Shown piece by piece: positions 50,906 through 63,600 of a stretch of DNA of 64,000 bases (its first letter is position 1; the number at the start of each line of letters is the position of its first letter). The notes under the pieces were generated by a model, which was not told the origin of the DNA, did not search any database, and saw only the letters and a list, made by a program, of their open reading frames with translations. A program made the translations under genes and the position numbers. This DNA is from Zygnema cylindricum (Eukaryota > Streptophyta > Zygnematophyceae > Zygnematales > Zygnemataceae), in contig JBBHKE010001956.1 in NCBI GenBank assembly GCA_037447655.1, forward strand, positions 93,198 to 157,197, written 5' to 3'.

Positions 50906-53806
50906 CTATAAAATGATACCATTAAAATGAATTGAATGGTTATGCCCGATAATAATAAAATGATGTTTTGTATTCCGGTGGATTATCTTCATATGAGTTG
51001 TGGCATAATAGGTTAGGCCATGTGAACTATGACAGTTTGAAAAAAATGGTACATGTTGGTAAAATAAGAGGAGTCACTCTTTCAGATCAGACCGCTAAAA
51101 CGTGTGATGGGTTTGCACTAGGAAAAATACACAGATTACCATTTCTGCAAGAATCTCATCGTCGGTCCACTAAACTTTTGCAACTAATTCGTTCTGATGT
51201 TTTCTGCCTGCCAAGGTACCCTCTGCCGGGGGGATGAAATATATGGTTACATTTACAGATGATGTTTTGAGGTTTACTAAATTCTACTTCAGGAAAGACA
51301 CGAGTGAAATCTTCAGCCAATTTGAACACTACAAAACATGGGTGGAGAAACTACATGGTCTGGCGATTCTAGAACTCAGATCTAACAACAGCGCGGAATA
51401 TACGTCAAAAAAATTGAAAATGAAGGTATTAGTCATCAGCTAAATGTTTCATATTCATCGGAAAAAAATGGGGTTTCAAAGAGACTAAATAGAACTATCA
51501 GAGAGAGCTCTAGGTCTATGCTTGCAGATAAAGATGTCGTTTCGAAATTTTGGGCTGAAGCTTTGAATTGTGGTGTTTATATAAAGAATACAATAGGTTG
51601 AAAATCGGAAGAGACTACTCTTTACGAGAACTATACTGGAAGAAAACCAGATGTTAGTCATTTCAAAGTCTTTGATAGCAAATGTTTTATCTTAGATACA
51701 TCTAAAGACTAATGGAAAATGGAATCGAAAGGATTACCAGGTATTTTGTTGGGATATAATGATCACACCAAAGGATATAAAGTCTTTTTGTTTGAGAAAC
51801 ATACATTAAATGTAGCAAGGAATATTATTGTAAAAGATGAGCTTGACTCGGTAGATTTATTTAAAATGACAGAGCTACAAAAGCAGCAAAAAGTAGAGAA
51901 ATATGTTATTTTAGATTGCTAACAAGAGATTGTCACATAGATGCAAAGGCCTCAGGTAGTGACACCGGTGTCTGCCATTCCTCAAGTTCCTCAACAAGTT
52001 CAGATCCTGTTAAGTGAACAAAATTCGGATCCCATGAATTCTACACTGCGACCAAAATGAAATCCAAGGGATCCGACGATTTCAAACTCAAAAATTTTGG
52101 AGGGAAGACGATCCAATAGCCGATTGCACGCAAACTCCCACTTTGCCTACTCTGGGGCCTTAAGGGAACCTCTAACCATTTGGGAGGCATTCGTATCACC
52201 AGAACGACCATTCGGGAGGCCTTCTTATAACCAGAACGACCATTCGGGAGGCCTTCTCGTCACCAGAACGACATCATTAGATCGAAGCAGCTAACGACGA
52301 AATGAAGTCGATCATGGAAGCCCAAACATGCGAGCTTGTGGATCTTCCTCTAGACCAAAAAGCGATCGGCAACAAATGGGTATTCAAGGTGAAGTTAAAT
52401 CCTGATAATACCATTGAACGATATAAGGCTAGGCTTGTAGCAAAGGGGTATAATCAAAAGGAAGGATTTGATTTTGAAGACACCTTTTCTCCCGTTGTAA
52501 GATTTCCTATAGTTAGGATTTTGTTGTCCCTAGCTGCTATAGAAGATATGGAATTACATCAAATGGATGTAAAAACAAACTTCTGCCATGGAGAGCTAGA
52601 ATAGACAATTTACATGCAACAACCTAAAATGTATGCAGAGCAAGGAAAAGAGCACTTAGTATGCAAATTGTTAAAATCTCTAAACGGTCTAAAACAGGCC
52701 CTTAGGCAATGAAATCTGAAGATTCATGAATTTTTAACTAGCCTAGGATTTCAAAGGATAAGCTCTCATCATTCTGTCTACGATCTAAAGGGTGAGGATG
52801 GAACAGTGTATAAAACGGTGTATTTAGATGATTTACTATTAATTAGCAAATCAATGGCTGAAATAAATTAAATCAAAACTGCCTTAAATTCACGGTTCGA
52901 GATGAAAGATCTCGGTGAGGCGAAACATATTTTGGGTATTCAGGTAGAAAGGGATAAAAATGAAAGAGTAAAAATATTGACTTTCAAAAGAGGCTATTGG
53001 AATCATGTTAGATGAGTATGGAATGCGGAGGCAAAAGGGTGTGTAACTCCAATGGAGTTTCAGCAAAAGTTAGAGGGAGAAGAGACAGAACCGGGTGTTA
53101 TGGTTAGTGAGTATTTAGAGTCAGGGGAGGATGATACTTTGACAATAATACCTTACAGACAAATAGTGGGAAGCTTAATATATTTCATGAACTGTACCCG
53201 TCGTGATATTGCTCTAGCAGTTGGTTTACTAAGTAGAAGTATAAGAAATCCGAGAAAATTTGATCGTGATGCAACACGAAAAGTCTTAAGATATTTGGCA
53301 GGAACCAAAGACCTAAAACTCACACTAGGCGGAGGAGAAGTGAAGTTGCAAACATGGAGTGATGCAAGCTATGGCGACATGCCAACCCGGAAATCCACCA
53401 CCAAGTTTGTTCTAAAAATTGGGAACGGGACTTGCTACTGAGCAGCAAACTTCAAATGGTCACGGCGAAGTCGACAATGGAGTCAGAATACATGGCAGCA
53501 AGCTCGGCCCTTAAAAAACTCTTATGGGTAAAATCCATGTTGCAAGAATTGGGATACATGCAAGTTTGACCACTGGTGATCTGGTGTGATAACCAAGCTG
53601 CCATAGCCATTGCCTCTAACCCGAGTCACCACTTCAAGAGTAAGCAAATGGATGTAAGATTACACTTTGTGAGAGAAAGTGAGTTTTCCAGAGTGATTGA
53701 AGTATGCTATTTGCGAGATGCAAAAATGATTGCTAATATGCTCACTAAAGCTCTCCCTACTCCTAAGCTTATGATTTGTAGGGATGCAGTGGGACTAGGT
53801 GACTAG
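50906..53806 (+). pseudogene. Copia family 1 retrotransposon, plus copy, 5'-truncated pol
   Basis: It starts within the protease/gag-pre-integrase region and runs through integrase (50968-51237, LWHNRLGHVNY; 51234-51443), integrase C-part and linker (about 51490-51922), reverse transcriptase (52302-52604 and on to about 53000), the connection region (53052-53441) and RNase H (53576-53806, WCDNQAAIAI). Stops and frameshifts occur throughout; the YVDD region reads with a change (YLDD). It has three 32-bp repeats at 52177-52272. It ends in a purine tract (GGAGGAG) and the LTR at 53988. No gag remains at its 5' side. Confidence 0.9.
52177..52272 (+). repeat. 32-bp tandem repeat, three copies, inside a Copia
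   Basis: Three head-to-tail units ending in ACCAGAACGAC lie between integrase and reverse transcriptase. The first unit is diverged and the last two are nearly identical. The minus copy of the same family shows only one related unit. Confidence 0.8.
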
Positions 53807-53987
53807 CTAAGTTGTTGCATTGCTATACTGCCATACTGCGCTAGTCGTACAGTGGGATGCAGTGGGACTAAGAAACTAGCTAAGTTGTTGCGTTGCTATG
53901 CTGCTATAATACGCTAATTTGACAACGCACCTGCCCTGCTTGACACCGCAGTTGCGCTGATACACTGAGTCTAAAGCATTGGAGGAG

Positions 53988-54870
53988 TGTTGATTTTGGA
54001 AAGCTTTAAGTCTCAGTAAATTAGTGTGATAGCAGAAAGATAGTAAAATATAGCGTAAAGGGACCGCGTCTTCAGTTAAAGACAGAACAAGTGTTTCGAA
54101 ATGGCACCGACATCCACATACGCGTGTCACACATTGAACAGGACAACATGCTGTGACGCAGATGGGACAAAGCAGCTGCAACGAAAATGGGACAAAGCAG
54201 TTGCGACGCACATGGACAAAGCAGCTGCGACGTAGATGGTACAAAACAGCTGCGATGTAGATGGGACAAAGCAGCTGCGGTTATTTTGGATGTGATTGGT
54301 ACGAGACAAGGCAGCTTCGACGAAGCTGCGGTGACGTTTAATATGATGCTGAACATGACAACGCAGCTGCGGTTGATATGAATCAAGTCGATGGAAGAGA
54401 TTCATAAAAGGATCAAAAGTGATTTGTTGGCAGGTGTTTTCGCAACATCTAGATGGACGTATTCGGACAAGAGTAACTAAGCCGGGGGCAAGTAATTGTA
54501 CAATCGTAATTGTACAATCACTTAGTATGGATCTCTCTGTGATATTGATCGTACAGTGGTAGATTAGCTTTAACGTGAATAGGAGTACTTAGATCCTAGT
54601 GGCAGTTTGGTTCTTGGACTTATCTCTCAAAGACACTTGTATCGGAGGTACAACACTATGTAATAGGAAAACTAGGAGTAGAAACTCACTACGAGTATAA
54701 GACTTAGGACTTAGAACAAGTTATGTATCCAGACTTCGAGACTGCATAATCTGCAATAGGTTTTTGGGAATTTTCTGAGTTGCATATCTTGGTGTATGTT
54801 AGATCAATTGGGCGAAAACTTTGGGAGTTGTCATTCTTTGTGATTTTATATGTTGTGGTATAGTTTTAAG
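53988..54870 (+). mobile_element. Copia family 1 LTR (plus copy)
   Basis: The LTR begins TGTTGATTTTGGAAAGC right after the purine tract GGAGGAG. The U3 holds several subrepeats with the core GGGACAAAGCAGCTGC (about 54140-54380). The end is approximate: near 54866 a TGTATCAGA motif loosely resembles the usual tRNA-Met primer site. The LTR is followed by a second gag start, so it once served as the 5' LTR of a further copy. Confidence 0.7.
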
Positions 54871-54954
54871 TAGTTTGGACCATTGTATCAGATTTGTTGA
54901 GCTATAGAAAACAACTGTTTGATCGAATTATTGGTTAGCTTCTGTGAGTGAATT

Positions 54955-55116
54955 ATGTCTACTTTTACTACTACTGCTGCTACTTCCCCTGCTCCTGCTG
55001 CTGCTACTTCACCTGCTACAGTCGTCGTAGAACAAAAAATACAAATCAATTTCTCTTTCCAACGCATTGATGTTTCTCTTGTGTATAATTCATGGCGTCC
55101 GCCAATCTACCTCTAA
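54955..55116 (+). pseudogene. Copia family 1 gag start, fragment
   Basis: The frame begins MSTFTTTAATSPAP and continues for about 50 codons to a stop. It matches the gag starts at 43580 and 38036 (minus) in sequence and in its leader (TTAGCTTCTGTGAGTG). The rest of the element is absent. Confidence 0.65.
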
Positions 55117-56282
55117 TATGGTGTTCTTGCAATAAATTGCACTCTAGTTAGGGACGCTTTTAGGGAGCATAGCCTTGCTGTAGATTTAATACTTTTTGTT
55201 TAGTGATCAATTTGAGAGAGTGGAGGAGAGAAAAGAGAAATGATTTAGAGAGGTTTCGGCCAAAAACGTATATATATCTTTTTGGCTAATTTGTCTTGTC
55301 TTATGAATGCTTCCGTTGTGAATGTTTTTTTTTGTTTGTGAGTAATTATTTTGCTAGCAATTTATTTTTTATCGATCCTACAGGTGACCGCTTGACTACG
55401 ATGTGATCACAAAGTTTGATTTACTTGCATTCTATCTAGTGTGGACTACTTATTTCCTCTACGTAACCTATTTCGATACCTCTGCCATTTGTGATTTGTA
55501 TGAGAGTATCTCCTTTGTTTGCTTAAAGTGGGGTCCATTTGTGAGTGGTTGTGGATGTCATCTTCCATTCACTCAAATGGCTAATCTAGAATTCCAAATT
55601 TTTGTGCACATCACCCAACAGCAGCCCCACGCTACCATGCCACGCGAGTTTGTTATTCCAATCAAGAAAAAATCTTAAATGTTAAATGTGTTCCTTTGTG
55701 TTGAAACTAGGACTGGTACCTAAGGAAGCTTATCTTAGGATTAGATATCAATTTTGGTAACTAATTTCAGGCCCTTACATTATTTCAACCAAATATTTCT
55801 TCTTATTTATTTTGCAAATCGTTTTCTGTTTTCATTCCTTGTTCTTTGCTGTAACTTTATTTTGTAATCTTACTTTTTGGTTACAACTCCTAATCCTACC
55901 GTGAGGGGGAGGGGGTGGAAGCAAACTAACCGAGGCATGGGAGAGAAAGAAATAAGGGAAAAAATGGTAAGCTTATTTATTTTCTTGTTTCGATTTTTTT
56001 TAAACATGAAGCTTTATAATGTCTTAAAATACCATAAGTAGTGAAATGTTGTTTTCCTTCTTTGGGAAAATATTCCCTATCGAAGAACAGTTAGTGAAAG
56101 AAGTTCCAAAACACTTCATTTCTCTAGGAATACAACAAAGAAAAAAGAGAGGTAAATTGAAGTGCAAACTAATCACTCGAAAGTAAGCAACCAATTAAAA
56201 GTACATATGGAGTCCAATAAAAATATTAAGAACTAATAAAAACCACAAGATAAAGGAAATTTCTCCTCGTAGGATAGCTTAA
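55117..56282. other. Spacer between the Copia cluster and the Sey1-type gene
   Basis: AT-rich sequence with no recognisable gene. The C-terminal exons of the Sey1-type gene would be expected here or further left, but I could not find them in any frame. Confidence 0.4.
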
Positions 56283-56367
56283 TCAGAGCTGATTGAAGAT
56301 GACCGGACGCGCAGCAGTGAAAGCCTCAGCAAGTCCTCCAACCTCCTCTATATCTCCTACTTTCGCC

Positions 56368-59300
56368 TCAATAGTATCCGACAAATAATAAGGCAACATT
56401 TGAAGCGACCGCAACCACACCATAAAAAATTTTGCCCTGTTTATGACGCCAAAGGTTCCTCATTTCCGGTTGCATGCGCTTCATCTTATCATCAATATCC
56501 GTTTTGAGATTTGCTCGGATCTTGCGAGCATCCCATGGCATCTTGGAAACTTTGGCATCTGGAAATCATAAAACCATAGTGTTAACCAATAAGCTGGAGA
56601 CTGCTCCAATAGGAAATTGGCTATGTGAACTAAGTGTCCCCAGTAAGCCCAGATCACTTCACGTCAAAGATGCGTCGTTCTACAGAACCGTATGTGAAAA
56701 GAAATTGAAAAAAGCTTGTTGTTGAATGACATTACCTGCTGCACCTTTGTCGAACTGAGACATGGCCGCCTCCACACTCTTCTCAAAAATAGACATCACC
56801 TGCTTCATAGTTAAACAGGAAGCTATTCCAATATAATCGTTGTCCAATACGGATTGGGCACCGCCGACAAACATTTTCAAAGCTGCTGTTTTGTGATGGT
56901 TTAAAGTTGTCAGATACGCCCCGTGCAGTTCCTGTGAACAACCAAAAGCGAAAATTTTGTGACCTTATGAGTAGCTTTAGCCAAAGAGTTGAAAAATTAA
57001 AGCTCGACCAACTAAAACTATATTTTTCAGATAGCTACGGAAACAGTGTGGACGGACACATCAACATACAATGAATTTCGAGAAGAAAAAGAAAGGATAA
57101 GAAAGAGCAAAAGTAAAAAAAATAAAAATCGAAATACCGCGCCAGCCTTGGACAATAGCTTCTCCCTTTCCCTGTTCCGAACACCCTCGTCCATCATAGC
57201 TGTTTCATTGTCGTATCTGCAATCCAAGGATGGATCAGCAGGGTCCGGAAATAAAAAAATATTAATCGGGACAGAACAAAAGATTTCACAAGACAACAAT
57301 CGACCAAACCTTCAGGACAGAGTGCTTCATTGAAAAAAGAAAAGTCATGAGTCTATATGTTCTATAACTGAAATTCTTATTTTTGAAATAAGTCAAGATT
57401 AAAACCCATGCACTCCGTAATTCCAAGAAACGATTGCTTAATCATTATTGTAATATGATTGCTTGGTTTATATCATACCTGGAAATGCAGCGGATTAATA
57501 GGATGTCAACTTGACTTCCAAATCCAGTGACAATTCCCACATTTGCAGCAGTGGTAAGTGAAAACAATGCCTGTGACACAAGAAACGTTAACCAACACCG
57601 GATACCAATTTTGTCAAGATACGTCCCCGGGACACAAGAAAAGTCCTACAATGTAACTTCAATATCCCGACCAAAAGTAAACAAGACCTTCTTTGTCCCG
57701 AAACTAACCAACAAACCGTTCATTTCAAGAAGATAATGGTGTGCAAACAAAAAAGGGTCATACAAATATTTTGAGTAATAGGTTATTGTAATAATCTAGC
57801 TACAGATATTTGCTGAAGATCCAGCGTTGTCATGCCTGCATCAACTTTGGTTTTTCCAATATTCCGCTATGTCTGGTTACCACAAACTGGTGCGGTAACA
57901 TAATAGACGCTCAACAGGAAGGGACTGTACGCAAAAAAAATACTGTTAGAAGTGGAGATACGAACTCGCCAATGTTATTGTTGCTCTACACTGTTAACAT
58001 TTCATACTTCCTAACCGTCATAGGTTCAAACTCCAAGCTCCTTGGTATGCAAACCCCACCCCTCACTTTCACGCACCCTTTCTTGAGTTCTGGCGAGGTT
58101 AAGCTATTTGCGCTCATCAAGTTTCTGTGTCCACTCTCCCAACCGTTACCACTTTCTCTTCAAATCGGTGACACCGATTCTTCGACCAAATTCTAAAATG
58201 GCACTTCAAGTATCTCAAGTGACGTCACGGTTCCGTTCATCCTTCGGGCTTGTGCTGCTCGCCGCCATTTCCCCCCCGGTAGAGCCGTTCTCGAGTGGCT
58301 CCGGCCGCAGTGGACAACTCTATAGAATGTGCCTCCGTTGGGAGCCCGATAAGTTCGAAGGAGACAGAGAGTTATATGCGATGCTTTTATACGAAACATG
58401 ACGGCTCACAAAACTTTGGTGATTGTCATAAACCTCATGAGTCTTCCTTACTATACAAAAAATACTACTAATTACACAATGTGGCACTATAACAATATGC
58501 CAGAGAGATTACCAAGAGCCTTACCGCTGACTGACGAAGTTCCATTAATATTTTTCCTGCAAGCTCCTCACATTTTAATTTGGCCACCATAACCTACAGC
58601 CAGGACATAGTCCATTTTAGTATACGGAGACAAAAAAACACGGGAACATTCAGAAAAGCAGGAACTAAAAAACTAAAAAATCACCTGAAGAGTTTGAAGA
58701 TCTGAAACATTGTCTTTGATAATATTCCAAATTTTTTGTGCGTGGGTCGGAAAGGCTCCCCGGGACACCACCTTTGCACGATTTCCAGCGATCCCTTCTG
58801 GTGATATAGAACCTTGAAATAGTTGACTGAGCCCTTCTACCTGTACAGAGGCGGAAATAAATCATAGTTCCAAAAAAGCCCGATTCTTCATTACCGATAA
58901 AAATGTTCACAGAAGAGTTGCTACTAGCAAAAAAAAAGGCGGCATTAAAAGGGAAGATTCTCACCTCCCGACAAAAGTTGGCGTTACTGAGTTCATAGCT
59001 GGATAGAGCAATCACTTTAACCTGGGAAACAAAAACGGAGAACTTTTTAAATATCTAATGTCAGGAGGAATAGCCATAGCCGCACCAGCCAAAACTCGTC
59101 GTATAAAACACCACCCGAGGCTGAAATCATCAGCAAACAAAGCTCAATATAACCTAATAGAAAGCACACATCAGAAGTAGGAGAAGAGAGGGATAGAAGA
59201 CACCAACATTGAAAAAGTCGATTAAAGGTTTATTCTCATGGCGTTCGGGTTTCACTACGGTCTCCCAGATCTGTTGTAGACAAGATTTCATGTAAGCCTG

Positions 59301-61721
59301 GTAAAATGCAACTAAACAGCTGTAACTCCAAACGATAAAACAAGAAAGAAGAAAAGAAAATGTGCAGCAGTTATCGCTTGTTTTTTGGCACTCTCACCTT
59401 CTGTACACCCGCTTTCAGAGTAGCCTCTAGCAGATGCATAGGTGTCTGCATAAACCACATATTTAATGTCTCAATTGTTATCAGATGTGATATTTGAGGC
59501 AGAAAGTAACGCTTGGGGATAACCAACATCAATGAGGTCAAACAAGACTAACCTAACAAAGTAAAGATTAGATACTCTGTGCCATTGTATGCCAGCAGCA
59601 AATCAAAGAAATGGTGAAAGATACTCACGGGTGACTTGTCGCGGATCACAAACAACAATGTTGTCTTTTCCTCGGTGAAGAAAAGCATCATCGCCTGAAA
59701 ATCAAGACTTACACCAGTCAGATATATGTGCTTGAACCATATCGGAACTAGGCCCCCACTTCTTCTGTGACAATTGGGACGAATCCCTCCCAAATAAAAA
59801 TAAAAAAAGCGCATTCAAGCCTGGGCCTTCGGCAATCTGACCTGAAACACTAACTTCAGAAGAGGCCAGCCGGCCGCTTCTCGTCGTCCTATATCATGAC
59901 ACCACCTGGATTCGCGAGAAAAGAACAGTAAATATTACCAGCTTCTTACACATCGTTGAATGCCTTCTGAAGTCGCTTTTCATGTTGCGTGAACTGGGCA
60001 ACTTAATAAAACGAATCATTTCAATTGCCACCATTTCCCGCCAAAAACAACATGGTGCCCGTTCTGTGAAACATGCATGCGGCATATAGCAAGTAGGAAA
60101 AGATAGTCCGTACATGTTTATAATTACAACATCAGCTACCGCCAAGGCAAAAAGAGAACTTTTCTTCTCAAAGGCGGTATCCTCCTGCAAGCAACACAAA
60201 GGCGAGCTTGATACCAAAAAAAATGTGAAAGCTGAATATTGATTCCAAGACTATTGTACCCATCATCTGATTTTGAATCTAATAATGCCCGGTTTCACAA
60301 TGTTTCATATGTGAAGAAGGACCCAAATCTTCTTCGCAAATTCCTGTCCCTACTTAAATCAGACAACACTAGGGGGCTTTCGGACGAAGGAATGCGGGGT
60401 GGGGCTTCTTGCGCCTGTGCTTGTAACTCGCTGCTTTTTCGGTATTCCATACCTTTCTTCTTGTCGCAGCTTTTCCATGCCTTCATCGATTACGGCTTAA
60501 AGGTATAAAATACCGGGGCGTAGCGCCATCGGAGGTCACGCTTATGCTTGGCTTGCGTGCATAGCCACCGGCTTACGCCGGACCAAAAGGTATGAAATAT
60601 CGGCGCGAAGGCCAGTGCTATGCATATCGTCATACCTTATCATTGCAGTGCAGATTTCAAGTATCGGTACACTCTAATTACCATGGTCCACCTTAATCAT
60701 GGTGAGCAGTGTAAACTCCTCAACAAATCACTGGCAAGCCATAATTATGAGAGCCTAACCTGTTGGTCAGGTAATCGTCATTTATGTTTCTATTAGCCCA
60801 GTGCCACGTCCCGGCTAGATGATCAACCACATGTTTTGCAAAGTATCAGAAAATCCGCCAAAGCAGTGAATAGTAGCTTCAATCCTGAGATAAGCAACAT
60901 AACATATTATATACCTCGCCTCTTTCGTAACTGTCTGCCCCCTCCAGGTCGAAAACGAGAGTCAAGGGAGAAATGTCGGCAGCCTGAGACAGCCATATCC
61001 CCTGAGTGGTTTGGCTCCTGCAAAGACATTTTTGGCATTTGGAAAAGTCATGAAACGCAAGAAAGTATGTTTTTTCAAATGTGAACATGACCATACCAAG
61101 GCCAACTCTCTTTAAGTGTTATAAGTAAACAACCCAGCGTTACAGAAGAAGACAAACCATTTTTGTTTATATTTATTTTAAAATAAAAACGCACATGCAA
61201 CAACAACATCATGCATGACAAAGTCAAGTGCAGAAGAAAAACTGCAGGAGACAAGTGAACCGGAGTGGACATCTATAAAACCAATCAATTGGCCGAGAGA
61301 CAAAAAGGTTGTTGTTATTCAGCCACCGACCATCTAAAAACAAACCAAAAAGGTTCGCAAAGGAAAGTAGGTAAGGAACAATAAACCGAATAACTTCGTG
61401 TTTAATAATATTACCTTCCTCGGGTTGCATCCATTTCCAGAAACGTCGTGCCAAAAAGATGGTTTAAAAGAGTACTCTTTCCTGGAAAAAGGAAAATAAA
61501 TTGTAAGATAGAGGTGGTGTTGAGCCTGTGATACAGCAAAAAGAAAACACTCAACACTTGGACTCCTCACCTGAGCTTTGTGGTCCCATAACTGCGACAA
61601 CAGTATAAGAGTGACCCCAATTCGAAATCCCCGTAGTCTCGAAGAACCTTTCTACAGCAGTTGGGTTGTATCGTCCTTCTCCATCGACGACCTGCACTGG
61701 GCGTCGACTATGTTCTCCCAT
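56368..61721 (-). CDS. Sey1/RHD3-type ER-fusion GTPase, apparently 3'-truncated
   Basis: Exons in transcription order: 61721-61571, 61481-61415, 61017-60915, 60184-60114, 59905-59842, 59694-59629, 59445-59398, 59270-59208, 59021-58965, 58840-58685, 58593-58525, 57570-57479, 57216-57138, 56931-56736, 56558-56368. Junctions are GT-AG with matching phases. GTPase motifs: P-loop GPQSSG|KST (split by intron 1), the Thr of [20 protein letters not shown], and the RD motif (FVIRDKSP). Plant-specific signatures follow ([41 protein letters not shown]). The family, atlastin-like, tethers and fuses ER tubules and normally has about 800 residues ending in a membrane hairpin; this model stops at 490. The last 20 or so residues after HKQ are hydrophobic ([15 protein letters not shown]). 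A one-base shift in a T6 run at about 56426-56431 would instead open another frame to 56283. The 3' end is therefore uncertain; the first 14 exons are firm. Confidence 0.85.
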
Positions 61722-62968
61722 GGCTAGGCCGCAGGTCGCCCTGAAATTAAAGAAAAAAAGGCGCTAGAAGAGCCAAAGGATAATTAAAAGAGTGAATTCT
61801 TAAAAGGAGGCAAAACCAGGAAAAGGAAGAAAAAAATCCAGATGATTTTGAAAATAAAAACTTAGCAAGGTAAAAAAAAAAGAAAAAAGGTGTGGGCTGA
61901 AAATGCTTATATATTCTGTACATACAAGTTCCAAGAATGTAGGCGGGGTAAATGAAAACGTGAATTGATTTCTCCACTTGATGACTACTCTTCCGCGATT
62001 CTAAATGATAGGATCGACACCACTTAACAGCTCAGAAAAGAATCACCACAGCATATGCACTGGCAGAAGCATTGACAAATAACACAAGAGATCGCCAGAA
62101 GAAAAGTGTGTTGTAGTCGGAAGTTTTCCCTCACCACATAAATCCCCCTTTAACTCTAAACACCATTAAACTCCAATGATACAATGTAACTGCATTACTG
62201 CTGTTTAAACAACTACGACTCTACTTAACAATGTACGACTACCTAACCCAAAAGTAGGCAGCAAGCTAAGCCTCGTTGGACATGACTGGAACAGAAAATG
62301 CGCGAAGACGGCACACAGAAAGCGCGTAGACGCGCGTTGCACAAGAAACGAAACGAAAAAAGTAGAAATTGCGAATCGTGCGACGTACACGCGTGAAACA
62401 CAACCGTACAACAAATGTGCAGACGCCTTAACCGCCTCCGAACGTGCCTTCTCAAGCGCCTGACAAAATTTCCAACCGTCGAAAAAGAGCGACGCGTACC
62501 AATAATAGTCGCGGGCGACCCGGTGCTTTGCCCTTTGGTTGCCAAAGGCCTGTCGTTTCTGTACACCGACCAATAGGAGCGTCACAATTTGTCGTAGGAG
62601 TTACATGTACTCCACGTCAATCCGTTTCCGGTAGTGTAGTGTACAAATATTGAGAAAACGACAACGTGGCGTGATGTGATGGGATCGCAAGCGCAAAAAT
62701 TAATAGTACGATACTGTACGTTACTCTACCGGTATTGATATCACGACATTTTGGCGTGACGTCGAATTTGTTTGGACGTGAATCGCCCTTCAAGTCAACT
62801 AACGTCAACATAAACTTCGTGATGTGATTTATGCTGCCGTACGATTAAGCACCGATGATTCAAATCCGTCCGTACCAAACCGTCCTTGACGTCGTCGCGA
62901 AACCATCCTTGACGTCGTCAGCCGCGGGTCAACTGTCACGATCACTTTGTCGTCTTCGCTGTACTGTA
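61722..62968. promoter_or_regulatory. Upstream region of the Sey1-type gene
   Basis: A CTTTAATTTCAG acceptor-like sequence about 20 bp before the ATG suggests a 5' UTR intron. The GC-richer block at about 62200-62600 could be a promoter or non-coding first exon. Frames there (up to 126 codons on the minus strand) have no family similarity and overlap one another, so they are not called. Confidence 0.35.
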
Positions 62969-63182
62969 CACCGCCAATCGCTATTAGCGTTGTGTACGCT
63001 AATTCCGTCCCGCTTTTTTTTTTTATTCTCAAATAGAATTATCCATACTATTTAAAAAAAACCCTAATTCCTAATTAGAGCAAACGATTTCTTCAAAAAT
63101 TTCCAAATTCCCAATCAGCGTAAACCACGCTAATTATTTGTGTACGCTAAAAAATCTTCTACGGTAATAGCGATTGGCGGTG
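62969..63182. mobile_element. Mariner-like MITE, 214 bp
   Basis: The ends CACCGCCAATCGCTATTAGC and GGTAATAGCGATTGGCGGTG are inverted repeats with one mismatch, each abutting TA (62967-62968 and 63183-63184). The interior is AT-rich and non-coding. Confidence 0.75.
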
Positions 63183-63341
63183 TAGTGTAGCGGTTTCGAA
63201 CCGTCCTGTCAAGGGTACAAAGAATCTATCGTCGCCGTCGCGTTAACTCACATCGACGGCATCCTGGTACCTGTTCGTGGCCACCTTGATGACGTGATGA
63301 CGTCGGCCGCGGGTCAACTTTGTCGTCGTCGCTGTACTGTA

Positions 63342-63540
63342 CACCGCGAATCGTTATTAGCATTGAGAAATTATTAGTGTAAAGAAACAATTATCGTCAT
63401 TCGTTCTAATTTAGTACCACGAGACGTGGCAGATTATGGTCCACGTCCTTAAATAGTGTAATTTATTATATTTAAGGTATTAATGTCAAAATTTTGGGGC
63501 GCCGATATAGAGTTCATAAAGCTAATAACGATTCGGGGTA
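63342..63540. mobile_element. Mariner-like MITE, 199 bp
   Basis: The ends CACCGCGAATCGTTATTAGC and GCTAATAACGATTCGGGGTA are inverted repeats with two mismatches, flanked by TA (63340-63341 and 63541-63542). It is related to the copy at 62969 and, in its interior (GAGAAATTATTAGTGT), to the remnant at 3030-3060. Confidence 0.7.
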
Positions 63541-63600
63541 TAGTGTAGCTGTTTCAAACCGTCGTGTCAAGCTTACAAAGAATCTAAGTCCATAATTTTT

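Larger units (their letters stand above)
62885..63600. repeat. Tandem segmental duplication, unit about 370 bp
   Basis: The left flank (GTCGTCAGCCGCGGGTCAAC ... CGCTGTACTG, about 62907-62966) recurs at about 63303-63338. The right flank (GTTTCGAACCGTCCTGTCAAG ... TACAAAGAATCTA, about 63189-63230) recurs at about 63549-63585. Between the flanks each copy holds a mariner-like MITE, so a MITE-bearing segment was duplicated and then diverged. Confidence 0.7.

Noticed and set aside
55403-55678. 91-codon plus-strand frame beside the Copia cluster
   Set aside because: No motif, no repeat relation and no splice context.
56283-56430. Alternative frame of exon 15 ending LAEAFTAARPVIFNQL
   Set aside because: It needs a one-base shift in a T run and does not resemble the RHD3 region expected there; kept as a possibility only.
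58108-58401. 97-codon plus-strand frame in a GC-richer patch of a Sey1-type intron
   Set aside because: No similarity recognised and the patch lies inside an intron of the opposite strand; noted only as compositionally odd.
62205-62585. 126- and 107-codon overlapping minus frames upstream of the Sey1-type gene
   Set aside because: They overlap in different frames and show no domain; more likely leader or promoter sequence.
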